From Bacteriovoracaceae bacterium (GTDB lineage Bacteria; Bdellovibrionota; Bacteriovoracia; Bacteriovoracales; Bacteriovoracaceae): 35,352 bases of DNA. This document shows positions 1-6,691 of this stretch, one piece after another (positions within the stretch are counted from its first letter, which is position 1; the number at the start of each line of letters is the position of its first letter). The stretch is from positions 1 through 35,352 of the forward strand of contig JAIPEG010000027.1 in NCBI GenBank assembly GCA_021737405.1, given 5' to 3'. Both the position numbers and the translations under genes were made by a program. The notes beneath the pieces are model-generated. The model did no database searches. It was not told the DNA's origin and saw only the letters and a program-made list of their open reading frames with translations.

Positions 1-105
1 AAGGGCAATAAAGACGACAAAGATAAAGTTAAGAATAAAGATAAGAAAAAATTAACAATCAAAGAAAAGAAAAAAATTAAAGACGAAAAAAAGAAGAATA
101 AATAA
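1..105 (+). CDS. C-terminal end of a lysine-rich protein (partial)
   Basis: Frame 1 is open from the window edge to a TAA at 103-105, giving 34 residues of which 18 are lysine, mixed with Asp, Asn and Glu. This is a highly charged, probably disordered tail; the domain that would identify the protein lies outside the window. A strong intrinsic terminator follows 15 nt downstream, which supports this being a real gene end. Such tails are known on nucleic-acid-binding and ribosome-associated proteins, but no function can be assigned here. Confidence 0.6.
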   Translation, partial: KGNKDDKDKVKNKDKKKLTIKEKKKIKDEKKKNK

Positions 106-120
106 TTTCATATCCGAATG

Positions 121-150
121 AATAGAGGAAGGCTTACTTCCTCTATTTTA
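121..150 (+). terminator. Intrinsic terminator of the upstream gene
   Basis: A perfect 11-bp stem (121-131 pairing with 137-147) with a 5-nt loop is followed by a short T run. It sits directly after the stop codon at 105 and before the methyltransferase gene. Confidence 0.8.
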
Positions 151-212
151 GAAATTAGATCTTATTGGAAAAACTTTTTTCATTAAATTCTTAATGGAAC
201 TGGTTCTAAGGA

Positions 213-1271
213 ATGATGAACCATACTCAACAAATATTCTTAGAACTTCTAGAAGACAATAATTTAAATACAACTGATTTTACTCCAACTCAATTATCCT
301 CTCTCTATATCTACTCAGCATTATTGGGTACGGTTACGGTGTTTTTAAAAGAAGAACTTTGGTTAAAAGATAAGGAAGATGAGAAAAGGGGATTAGTGAC
401 CTCCTATGAAGATTTCATAGGTCTTCTAATCAAAGACGAATTAGCTTCGCTTTCTTTTTTGAAAGACTTCCTTATTAAAAAGGGTTCAACGAAAATAAAG
501 GAAATTTCAAAAGTCACCCAAAGAGTTGAAGCGAAAGTATTGGCCTCTATCGTTAAACGGCCGAGTTATGACCAAAAAACCTTTCTTATTTCGACACTAA
601 AAGAGATTTCCAAGTATTTTCTTCAAGAGGAAAAAGATCAAGGTGGAAGATTGCAGTCTCTCGGACACTTTGGCCTTCGACTATATAGAGCATTTGATAA
701 TCTTGATGAGGTATTTGGTTTTAATTACCAATTAGACAGCAATATGATTGTTGATCATAGCTCCCCTGAAAGACTTTATCAAAATGCTGGCATAGGGGTG
801 CAATCAGGATATTCAACGATTCTGTTAGCACTAAGTAATATTGAATTAAGGCAAGGTGCAAAAGTGATTGATCTAGGCTCTGGTTATGGAAGGGTAGGAT
901 TGGTTTGCTCCCTCTTAAGATCAGACATTGATTTTACAGGCTTTGAGTATGTTCCTCATAGAGTAGAGGTTGGAAATAAGGCCTGTGATTTTTTAGACCT
1001 AGAAAAGACATTAAATTTTGTCGTTCAAGATTTGTCATTCGACTCATTTAAGATACCCGTCGCTGATGTCTATTATCTTTATGACCCATTCACCAAAGAA
1101 ACCTATGAACATGTTCTCAAGCAAATAGTAGAGATAAGTAAGCAACAAAAAGTCATCATTATAACAAAGGGGAATGCACGTGGTTGGCTCATGGACATTT
1201 CAAACGAAAATCAATGGATCGAACCAGTATTACTAGATGCTGGTAATCTTTGTATCTTTCAATCCGCATAA
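213..1271 (+). CDS. Class I SAM-dependent methyltransferase (DOT1-like fold)
   Basis: The protein has 352 residues. The N-terminal ~190 residues are mostly helical and match nothing I recognise. The C-terminal part carries a Rossmann methyltransferase core: motif I VIDLGSGYGRVG at about 218-229, an acidic residue ending the next strand (FTGFEY), and a motif IV-like segment YYLYDPF near 290. The layout resembles DOT1-like/histone-methylation-type class I enzymes, but the substrate cannot be read from sequence. Two adjacent ATG codons (213 and 216) follow an AAGGA at 208-212; the second has the better, though still short, spacing. The gene stands alone between the terminator at 121-150 and the hpf leader. 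Confidence 0.8.
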   Translation: MMNHTQQIFLELLEDNNLNTTDFTPTQLSSLYIYSALLGTVTVFLKEELWLKDKEDEKRGLVTSYEDFIGLLIKDELASLSFLKDFLIKKGSTKIKEISKVTQRVEAKVLASIVKRPSYDQKTFLISTLKEISKYFLQEEKDQGGRLQSLGHFGLRLYRAFDNLDEVFGFNYQLDSNMIVDHSSPERLYQNAGIGVQSGYSTILLALSNIELRQGAKVIDLGSGYGRVGLVCSLLRSDIDFTGFEYVPHRVEVGNKACDFLDLEKTLNFVVQDLSFDSFKIPVADVYYLYDPFTKETYEHVLKQIVEISKQQKVIIITKGNARGWLMDISNENQWIEPVLLDAGNLCIFQSA

Positions 1272-1343
1272 TTCTGCTTTATATCAACTTTTTTAAAAGT
1301 ATCTGTTTTATTAAAGTCTATAGAAAACTTTGGACTTAGAAGC

Positions 1344-1349
1344 TATAAT
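1344..1349 (+). promoter_or_regulatory. Possible -10 box upstream of the hibernation factor gene
   Basis: A perfect TATAAT lies here, without a convincing -35 box at 16-18 nt. It would start transcription near 1356, so the DJ-1 remnant would form part of the hpf transcript leader. Confidence 0.35.
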
Positions 1350-1355
1350 CTATTC

Positions 1356-1523
1356 ATGCCCTTTATGCTGGAAGATAAGCTTAAAGAGCGAGGGGCCACA
1401 TTTTTGGGGGCAAAAGCATGGAGTGAGCAAGTTGTTGTTGATGGGCGGATTGTGACAGGGCAAAACCCTGCATCGGTCAGTGAGCTTGGCAGTAAAATAG
1501 TAGAGATTCTTAAGCATAAGTAA
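1356..1523 (+). pseudogene. Remnant of a DJ-1/PfpI family protein (C-terminus only)
   Basis: The 55-residue frame from ATG 1356 to TAA 1523 reads like the last quarter of DJ-1/PfpI (type 1 glutamine amidotransferase-like) proteins. It has the acidic EDKLKERGA helix start, the strand VVVDGRIVTGQNPAS that is typical of the family, and a C-terminal helix SELGSKIVEIL. Family members are usually about 180-230 residues and carry the nucleophile Cys in the part missing here. No in-frame N-terminal sequence precedes it: an in-frame TAA lies at 1293-1295. It is probably a deletion remnant, now lying in the leader of the downstream gene. Translation as an orphan peptide is possible but no ribosome binding site is visible. 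Confidence 0.7.
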
Positions 1524-1562
1524 TAGAAGCCGTTTTATAATGTACCGTTTATTGGAGAGTAT

Positions 1563-1928
1563 ATGAATATTCAAGTTAACACCGATCACAATATTGAAGG
1601 CAGTGCCGAACTTAACGCTTATATCGAATCGAATTTAACCAAGGCGTTTAAAAGATTTAAAGTCGCAATTACCCGTATTGAGGTTCATCTTTCCGATGAA
1701 AATGCTGGAAAAAAAGGCCCCAATGAAAAGCGCTGTCTTTTAGAAGCTCGCGTCTCCCATCACCAGCCAATTGTCGTGACTCACCATGCAGATACTGTTT
1801 ATCAAGCAATTGAAGCGGCTTCAGATAAGCTTTCGCGCGCACTTGATAATATGGCAGGAAAACTCACTCATCATACAGGGCCAAAAGATCTCCTGGTTGA
1901 AGAACCAGTTGACCTTGACGATGAATAG
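1563..1928 (+). CDS. hpf: Ribosome hibernation promoting factor (HPF/RaiA family, short form)
   Basis: The 121-residue product matches the HPF/YfiA (sigma-54 modulation) family. An N-terminal beta strand MNIQVNTDHNIEGS leads into the helix AYIESNLTKAFKRF. A strand IEVHLSDENAGKKGPNEKRCLLEAR follows in two parts, then the second helix HHADTVYQAIEAASDKLSRAL that closes the fold. Family members bind the 30S decoding region and silence ribosomes in stationary phase or stress. The C-terminal dimerisation domain of long HPF is absent; only a short acidic tail follows the core. GGAG at 1554-1557 is well spaced from ATG 1563. A DUF6172 gene follows. Confidence 0.88.
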   Translation: MNIQVNTDHNIEGSAELNAYIESNLTKAFKRFKVAITRIEVHLSDENAGKKGPNEKRCLLEARVSHHQPIVVTHHADTVYQAIEAASDKLSRALDNMAGKLTHHTGPKDLLVEEPVDLDDE

Positions 1929-1996
1929 TTGGTATTACTCCCCCCAGAGTTTAAAATTTAGCGAATTACCTCAAAAGGGTAACCTTAGGGCGGATG

Positions 1997-2284
1997 ATGA
2001 AAAAGACCTTTCAACTCAAAGTAGAAAACAAAACACCTGAACGTCAGGTCGATTCCATAAAGCATGAAGTTAAAAAGTACATTGTTCGTGAACGGAGAAA
2101 AGAGTTGCCTAGTGGTACCGATTTTTGGGACTTTGATTGCAAAATCGGGGATAACGAGCAAGCGGCTAAGTCCATTCACCCTTCCACCATTAACGAAATG
2201 ATCGGTAAAGTTTTAGCTTCGGGAAAAGAGTCGTTCTATCTAGAAGTATTGGCCAAGCCTGCTAAGAGAACCAAAAAAGATTAG
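1997..2284 (+). CDS. DUF6172 family protein
   Basis: This 95-residue protein has the layout I associate with DUF6172: an MKKTFQL strand start, the strongly basic helix SIKHEVKKYIVRERRKELP, the block DFWDFDCKIGD, a helix with the conserved-looking pattern STINEMIGKVLA, and a final strand YLEVLAKPAK. The family function is unknown to me. ATG 1997 is preferred over ATG 1994 because the AGGG at 1987-1990 is 6 nt away and the product then begins with the family's usual MKKTF. It lies 68 nt after hpf on the same strand and may share its transcript. Confidence 0.75.
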   Translation: MKKTFQLKVENKTPERQVDSIKHEVKKYIVRERRKELPSGTDFWDFDCKIGDNEQAAKSIHPSTINEMIGKVLASGKESFYLEVLAKPAKRTKKD

Positions 2285-2297
2285 GAGCTTTAGTCTC

Positions 2298-2987
2298 TTA
2301 TAGCGAAACGTTAAAGAATTTACCAACTAGTGCTGTGAAGCCCATTGCGATTGCTCCCCAAAAAGCTACTCTAAGTGCTCCTTTTGTGAAATGAGCACCT
2401 CCCGATTTTGCCGCTATTCCTCCCATGACAAAAAGAAAGACGAGTGAAAAAGCGGCCTCAAAGAGAATAAGGTTCTTTGTACTAGTAAAATAGGTAACCA
2501 TGACTGGTAAGGAGGCACCTGTTGCAAAAGTGAGGGCAGAGGCAATAGAGGCCGTTAAGGGATTGGCCTTGTTAATTTCTAAAATACCTAGCTCATCCCT
2601 GATATGGGTATCTAGGGCATTATGCTTTGTTAGTTGAGAGGCCACTTCCTTTGCAAGAGCTGAATCTAAGCCTCTTTGAATATAAATATTTTCTAGTTCA
2701 AGTAATTCATGTTTTGGATTTTCGAGAAGTTCCTTTCTTTCACGTTCTATATCCGCTTTTTCGGTATCGGATTGAGAGCTCACAGATACATATTCACCGG
2801 CCGCCATTGATAGGGCACCGGCCACAAGGCCTGCTATGGCGACAGTGATTATTTGTTTTTGATCAGCCCCTGATGAACAAACGCCAATGATAAGGCTAGA
2901 AGTCGAAATAATACCGTCATTGGCGCCTAAGACTGCCGCTCTTAAAAAACCGATTCTTGCAATTTTATGATCTTCTTCGTGGGTCAT
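2298..2987 (-). CDS. VIT1/CCC1 family Fe2+/Mn2+ transporter
   Basis: The 229-residue membrane protein matches the VIT (vacuolar iron transporter/CCC1) family. TM1 begins with the signature AAVLGANDGIISTSSLIIGV, and TM2 includes GALSMAAGEYVSVSSQSDTE. A cytoplasmic acidic, Glu-rich helical segment (about 70-130) corresponds to the metal-binding domain between TM2 and TM3, and three further TM segments follow (about 140-225). Family members export or sequester ferrous iron or manganese. The start codon lies 1 nt beyond the stop of the truncated gene upstream on the same strand, so expression may depend on read-through from that remnant. No clear ribosome binding site is visible. Confidence 0.9.
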   Translation of the reverse strand: MTHEEDHKIARIGFLRAAVLGANDGIISTSSLIIGVCSSGADQKQIITVAIAGLVAGALSMAAGEYVSVSSQSDTEKADIERERKELLENPKHELLELENIYIQRGLDSALAKEVASQLTKHNALDTHIRDELGILEINKANPLTASIASALTFATGASLPVMVTYFTSTKNLILFEAAFSLVFLFVMGGIAAKSGGAHFTKGALRVAFWGAIAMGFTALVGKFFNVSL

Positions 2988-2988
2988 T

Positions 2989-3456
2989 TTAATTATAGCA
3001 GTCTATCTCAAAACCTAAGGACAAAGTACGCCAGATGTAGTCTCTAGCTGTTCTGTCATAATCAACAACGAAAAAACCATTGTCAAATATTTCCTGGGCC
3101 CGCCCAGTAAAATTGTCGGGAGTTAAAATTCTATCTCCTACACAGAGATTCCCTGTACAACGATGGCCCAGTCCCAAAAGTGATAGGGGCCAGATATAAT
3201 CTTTTGAAGTTCCATCATAATCAACAATAGCTCTTCCATTACTAAAAACCTCCTGAATGTAACCTGTATGGTAGTTCTTGGTTAGAACCCTCGCTTTGAT
3301 ACAAAACTTTGAATAACAAGCAACACTCTTAGCGAGCCTTGATAGCGGCCAGATGTAGTCTCTGGAAGTGCTGTCATAATCTACAATGGTCCTTCCGTTG
3401 TTGTAGATTTCTTGGATAAATCCTGTTTGACCATCTTCTGTATTGGCAAGAGTATT
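2989..3456 (-). pseudogene. 5'-truncated gene for a protein with three ~50-residue repeats
   Basis: Reading leftward from 3456, the frame stays open for 155 codons to TAA at 2989. It holds three tandem repeats of about 50 residues. Each has the pattern TG-x-x-QE(I/V)-(Y/F)-x-NG-x-x-x-VDYD-x-T-(S/A)-(R/K)-DYIW, and the first two are followed by a Cys-containing linker and a (V/I)LT strand. The blocks begin near 3426, 3267 and 3117. The short beta-rich pattern suggests Tudor/KOW/SH3-like barrels (inference). A TGA at 3457-3459 stops the frame upstream, no ATG, GTG or TTG precedes the second repeat, and the first in-frame ATG is at 3177. The N-terminus and any signal peptide are therefore missing, and this looks like a decayed gene. 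Confidence 0.65.
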
Positions 3457-3507
3457 TCAGGGTCATTAATTTTAGGAAATGAGTGTTGTTTTTTAAAAGA
3501 ATGACTT

Positions 3508-3535
3508 TTGTCGATCTATAAGAAGTACTTATGCT
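3508..3535 (+). promoter_or_regulatory. Possible sigma-70 promoter of the VWA gene
   Basis: TTGTCG at 3508-3513 and TATGCT at 3530-3535 are separated by 16 nt. The -10 box overlaps the first ATG of the long open frame (3531), which argues that translation begins further downstream, at 3609/3612. Confidence 0.35.
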
Positions 3536-3611
3536 AGGAGATCCTAATAGTTATTTTTTTAATCGTTTAAATGGTCCTATATTTTGGCCCAGCTTTAAAA
3601 AGGAGAGCATG

Positions 3612-4835
3612 ATGAATTTAAGAAAAGGTATTTTAACTAGTGCAATACTTATGAGTTTGCAGGGACACACAGCTAACGCGCCACAAGCTGATATTGCCAT
3701 CCTTCTCGATACCTCAGGAAGTATGCAAGGGCTTATTAATCAAGTGAGAGATGGTCTATGGCAGACTCTCAATAACTTAGGACGAGTCACTAAAGACGGA
3801 TTGGACGCTAACGTTCGCCTCGCTCTTTATGAATATGGCTCTGGGGTTGTGCCCGAAGAAACAGGCTTTATTCAACTCTTAACCCCTTTGACTACCGATC
3901 ACACATTACTTGCGGGAAAACTCTTTGCTACCGAGGCAAAAGGGGGAAGTGAATACTCAGGGCTCGCCATTTCTCGTGCGACAACAGACCTCAAATGGGG
4001 TGAGCTAACAAGTGATTTTAAAAGCATCATTCTGGCAGGGAACGAAACCCTTTTTCAAGGACCAGTTGATCCCTTTGTGGCCACCAGTGAGGCCGTTGGA
4101 AAAGGAATCATTGTAAATACGGTCTTTGCGGGTCCAGAAACATTGAGTACTGGAAATGGAGGAGGATTTGGCAATGGTTGTGCTTTTTGTCCACTCCCAA
4201 CAACTCCTAATCCACCAGTGCAAACAGACCCAGTGCCAAACTCCATATTTCTTGAGTGGAAAAAGTTGGCAACAGATGGCCTAGGAGCTTCTCTAAGCAT
4301 CGACTCAAATCAAAGTTTACCTTATGTGGAGTCTCCCTTTGATGGAGAAATAATAAAACTAACAGAGGCCATAAACACGACCTTCTTACCCTTTGGACCA
4401 AATGGTCAAAGTGAGTTTGAGCGCATGATAAATCTAGATCGCCAAATAAGAAGCTCCGGTGCTGGAACTTACATGGATTGGGGAAGTTACCAAGGTGGAC
4501 ATTTTGGCCAACTAAATCAGAGCACCTGGGATCTTGTGAGTGCAAGTAAAGTTGAAGGCTTTGATATCACTTTGATAAAAGAAACAGATTTACCAAAAGA
4601 CATGCAAGGAGAGAGTGTTTTTGAAAAACTTGAAATCATTCGAACTCAAAGAGACAAACGTGATGTGCTTCAAGGAAACATTGATGCTCTCCAAGTCAAA
4701 AGAGCTGAGTTTGTGGCCGAAGTTCACCGTCAAAACCAAACAGACGGTCAAAAAACTTTCGCCGATGCCATAAAAGGCGTCATTATTAGTCAACTAAAGG
4801 ACGCCGGTTTCACTCTCACTGGCCCTAAAAAATAA
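3612..4835 (+). CDS. Exported von Willebrand factor A domain protein
   Basis: The frame is open from ATG 3531, but AAGGAG at 3600-3605 and a signal peptide (MNLRKGILTSAILMSLQG..., cleavage near ANA) place the start at 3612, with 3609 as an alternative. The mature 407-residue precursor begins almost directly with a VWA domain: strand IAILLDTSGSM has the MIDAS motif D-x-S-x-S at 33-37, followed by RLALYEYGSG and a GGSEYSG loop. A Gly/Pro/Cys-rich insertion lies near 180-200. The C-terminal ~90 residues are charged and helical, probably coiled coil. Similar VWA proteins are periplasmic or surface-associated, but the ligand is unknown. An intrinsic terminator follows. Confidence 0.8.
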   Translation: MNLRKGILTSAILMSLQGHTANAPQADIAILLDTSGSMQGLINQVRDGLWQTLNNLGRVTKDGLDANVRLALYEYGSGVVPEETGFIQLLTPLTTDHTLLAGKLFATEAKGGSEYSGLAISRATTDLKWGELTSDFKSIILAGNETLFQGPVDPFVATSEAVGKGIIVNTVFAGPETLSTGNGGGFGNGCAFCPLPTTPNPPVQTDPVPNSIFLEWKKLATDGLGASLSIDSNQSLPYVESPFDGEIIKLTEAINTTFLPFGPNGQSEFERMINLDRQIRSSGAGTYMDWGSYQGGHFGQLNQSTWDLVSASKVEGFDITLIKETDLPKDMQGESVFEKLEIIRTQRDKRDVLQGNIDALQVKRAEFVAEVHRQNQTDGQKTFADAIKGVIISQLKDAGFTLTGPKK

Positions 4836-4851
4836 CAAACTCTTTCAATAG

Positions 4852-4878
4852 ACGGCCTAATGCTTAGGCCGTTTTTTT
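4852..4878 (+). terminator. Intrinsic terminator after the VWA gene
   Basis: A perfect 9-bp GC-rich stem (4852-4860 with 4864-4872), a TGC loop and a run of T residues lie 16 nt after the stop codon. Confidence 0.92.
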
Positions 4879-4962
4879 AACTTTAATGTAAATGTTTTTA
4901 AGATTGCAAGCGCCAGGCCTTTTGTTAAACTAATAAGCTAAACATCTTTTAGGGGTTTTCTT

Positions 4963-5379
4963 ATGTTACGTTCGATCTTAATTTTTGGCCTATTGTTTTC
5001 TGTAAACACTTGGTCTAAATGTTCTTCCGATATTGCTCTTAAAGCTCAAGGCTTTAAAGTTCATACCAAAAATTTTCAAAAATACTTTAGTCAGGCCGAA
5101 AAACGGCTCGAGCAAGATCAAGAACAATTCATTGATGATCTTTCTGGAACAATCTACAGTTCAGTCGCGAGTCAAATGGTAACGATTCATTCATTTGATT
5201 ATTTACTAAGTCCACAATCTGTAATGTTTGGCGATATTGTTTTTATGGAAACTTTTTACGGAAAAACACCCGTAGAAGTCCGCTGGTTTGATAATGGTCA
5301 AAAGCATCTTGCTTATAATTCTGAGGTTCAAAATTGTGCCACAAATACTATCCCATTCGCGGTCAATGCTTTGCTTTAA
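4963..5379 (+). CDS. Small exported protein of unknown function
   Basis: The 138-residue product starts with a short signal peptide (MLRSILIFGLLFSVNTWS, cleavage before KCSSD). The mature part is about 120 residues with two cysteines, one close to the new N-terminus and one near the C-terminus (VQNCATN), which could form a disulphide. The middle contains a charged helix (QAEKRLEQDQEQF) followed by a beta-rich half. I do not recognise the family. It begins behind the terminator of the VWA gene and is followed after 12 nt by the next small gene, so the two are probably cotranscribed. Confidence 0.65.
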   Translation: MLRSILIFGLLFSVNTWSKCSSDIALKAQGFKVHTKNFQKYFSQAEKRLEQDQEQFIDDLSGTIYSSVASQMVTIHSFDYLLSPQSVMFGDIVFMETFYGKTPVEVRWFDNGQKHLAYNSEVQNCATNTIPFAVNALL

Positions 5380-5391
5380 TAATGGAAGACC

Positions 5392-5850
5392 ATGAATAAG
5401 AATTTAGAAGTTCTCTTAAAATTATTTGAACCTTCAGGTTTAAAAAGAAAGCTATTATTTGTAAGCACTGATTTACATAGTGACCTTTTGGAAGCTTTTT
5501 CTATGGCAAAAGTCGACTATGTCGACATTCAATCCGATATCCCTGAAGAAGAGGTTATGAGAGAAATAAATTCTTATGTTCGATCTATTGCGTTTATTAG
5601 AGTGGCAAGAGAGTGGACTCCTGAGGTTGGGGCCATCATTCTACCTTCTATATTCCTGAAGTATAACAAAGTTTTAAACTTGGTAGGTGAATTAATCCTA
5701 GGAGAAACAATTCCAATTGTATTTCTTGGAATAGAAGAGGATTTGCAGATTGTAATAAACTCTTTAAATTCAAATTTTTTAGGGGCTGCTTTAGATAAGT
5801 CTGTCGTAGGATTGGATCAGGTCTTAATGAAAAGTTTAAAGAGTGAATAA
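5392..5850 (+). CDS. Cytoplasmic protein of unknown function
   Basis: This 152-residue protein has no signal peptide. It shows alternating hydrophobic strands and helices (KLLFVSTDL, SIAFIRVAR, VGAIILPSI, IPIVFLGIEED), which suggests a small alpha/beta fold. No nucleotide-binding loop or catalytic signature is visible and I do not recognise the family. AATGGAAGACC precedes the ATG with a GGAAG core. It lies 12 nt after the small exported protein and about 50 nt before the next gene, so the three may form one transcription unit. Confidence 0.6.
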   Translation: MNKNLEVLLKLFEPSGLKRKLLFVSTDLHSDLLEAFSMAKVDYVDIQSDIPEEEVMREINSYVRSIAFIRVAREWTPEVGAIILPSIFLKYNKVLNLVGELILGETIPIVFLGIEEDLQIVINSLNSNFLGAALDKSVVGLDQVLMKSLKSE

Positions 5851-5899
5851 TAAAATGATTTTTTAATCAGTCATCATATTGTCTAGGTGGAAATTTCAA

Positions 5900-6364
5900 A
5901 TGAAAATAGTTGAACGTATCGAAGAACTAAACAGGCTTTTATCTGAGATTGACGGCAAAGCAAGTCCAAAAAGGGACCTCGCTGTAAAGTTTTTCCTTGA
6001 ACATATATTTCATCTTTGGCGAGCAGGTACTGAGGATCAGTCATATGTGGATGCTTTTGTGGAGCGATCTTTGCCTGTTATAAAAAACCGCAGGATTGAT
6101 TTTTATATATCTGGGGCATTTAAGCTGCAGTCCTATATAAATCAAGAGTTCGTGGGTAATCAATGGACGACAATGTGCCTTCGTAGGTCTCATATTGAGG
6201 CGTTTAATGAATTGTACGGAGATTTTATTGGCATAAAAAAATTTATTGATACCGATGAGCTTGATCAAGACATTCGAGATAAGGCGGAATATGAAGCCCT
6301 AAAAATGCCTGATCTTAAACCTAAAGGTCTTCCCGAAGGACATTGGTGGTGGGAGCTTGATTGA
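5900..6364 (+). CDS. Hypothetical helical protein
   Basis: The 154-residue frame is taken from ATG 5900, which has AGGTGG at 5885-5890. An upstream TTG (5879) would add seven residues but lacks a binding site. The protein is soluble and mainly helical, with many charged residues (IVERIEELNRLLSEIDGK, TDELDQDIRDKAEYEAL), and ends with an aromatic HWWWELD tail. No family was recognised. It follows the preceding gene on the same strand. Confidence 0.6.
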   Translation: MKIVERIEELNRLLSEIDGKASPKRDLAVKFFLEHIFHLWRAGTEDQSYVDAFVERSLPVIKNRRIDFYISGAFKLQSYINQEFVGNQWTTMCLRRSHIEAFNELYGDFIGIKKFIDTDELDQDIRDKAEYEALKMPDLKPKGLPEGHWWWELD

Positions 6365-6445
6365 AAAAATCTATGAAGTGTTTCGTAACAATAAACAACT
6401 TACATAAGAACAATAATCAGGTAATGAAAATATGGAGATTTTATA

Positions 6446-6658
6446 ATGAATTATAAAAATCTTCTCAATTCAAAGTGGACAGCTGTAGAACCGCTAAATA
6501 AAGAAAAGCATTTTTTAGTGATAAAGTTACAAAAGAATCCTAATGATTCTCAAGTCATTGAACTGGTTATCTTAGAGGCCATACTCACCAAGAGAAAGTT
6601 ACAAATAAAACCTAGGGAACTTGAAAATCAAAATTACTGGTTAGAGGGCTGGAAATAA
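6446..6658 (+). CDS. TIGR02450/DUF2389 tryptophan-rich small protein
   Basis: This 70-residue protein matches the small conserved family TIGR02450 (DUF2389) across its length. It starts with NLLNSKWTAV, contains NKEKHFLVIKL, a strand VIELVILEAILTKR, and ends with NYWLEGWK. The Trp residues at the beginning and end are characteristic. The family function is unknown; it is found in many proteobacteria. GGAG at 6434-6437 is 8 nt before the ATG. It is the last plus-strand gene before the long minus-strand gene. Confidence 0.8.
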   Translation: MNYKNLLNSKWTAVEPLNKEKHFLVIKLQKNPNDSQVIELVILEAILTKRKLQIKPRELENQNYWLEGWK

Positions 6659-6691
6659 GAGGCATTTAAGAAATCCTTTCACGAATCAACA

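Noticed and set aside
1350..1589. Minus-strand 79-codon frame
   Set aside because: It is antisense to the recognisable DJ-1/PfpI fragment and runs into the hpf start; no supporting signal.
4005..4545. Three minus-strand frames opposite the VWA gene
   Set aside because: The plus-strand gene has a binding site, signal peptide and MIDAS motif; the opposite frames have none of these.
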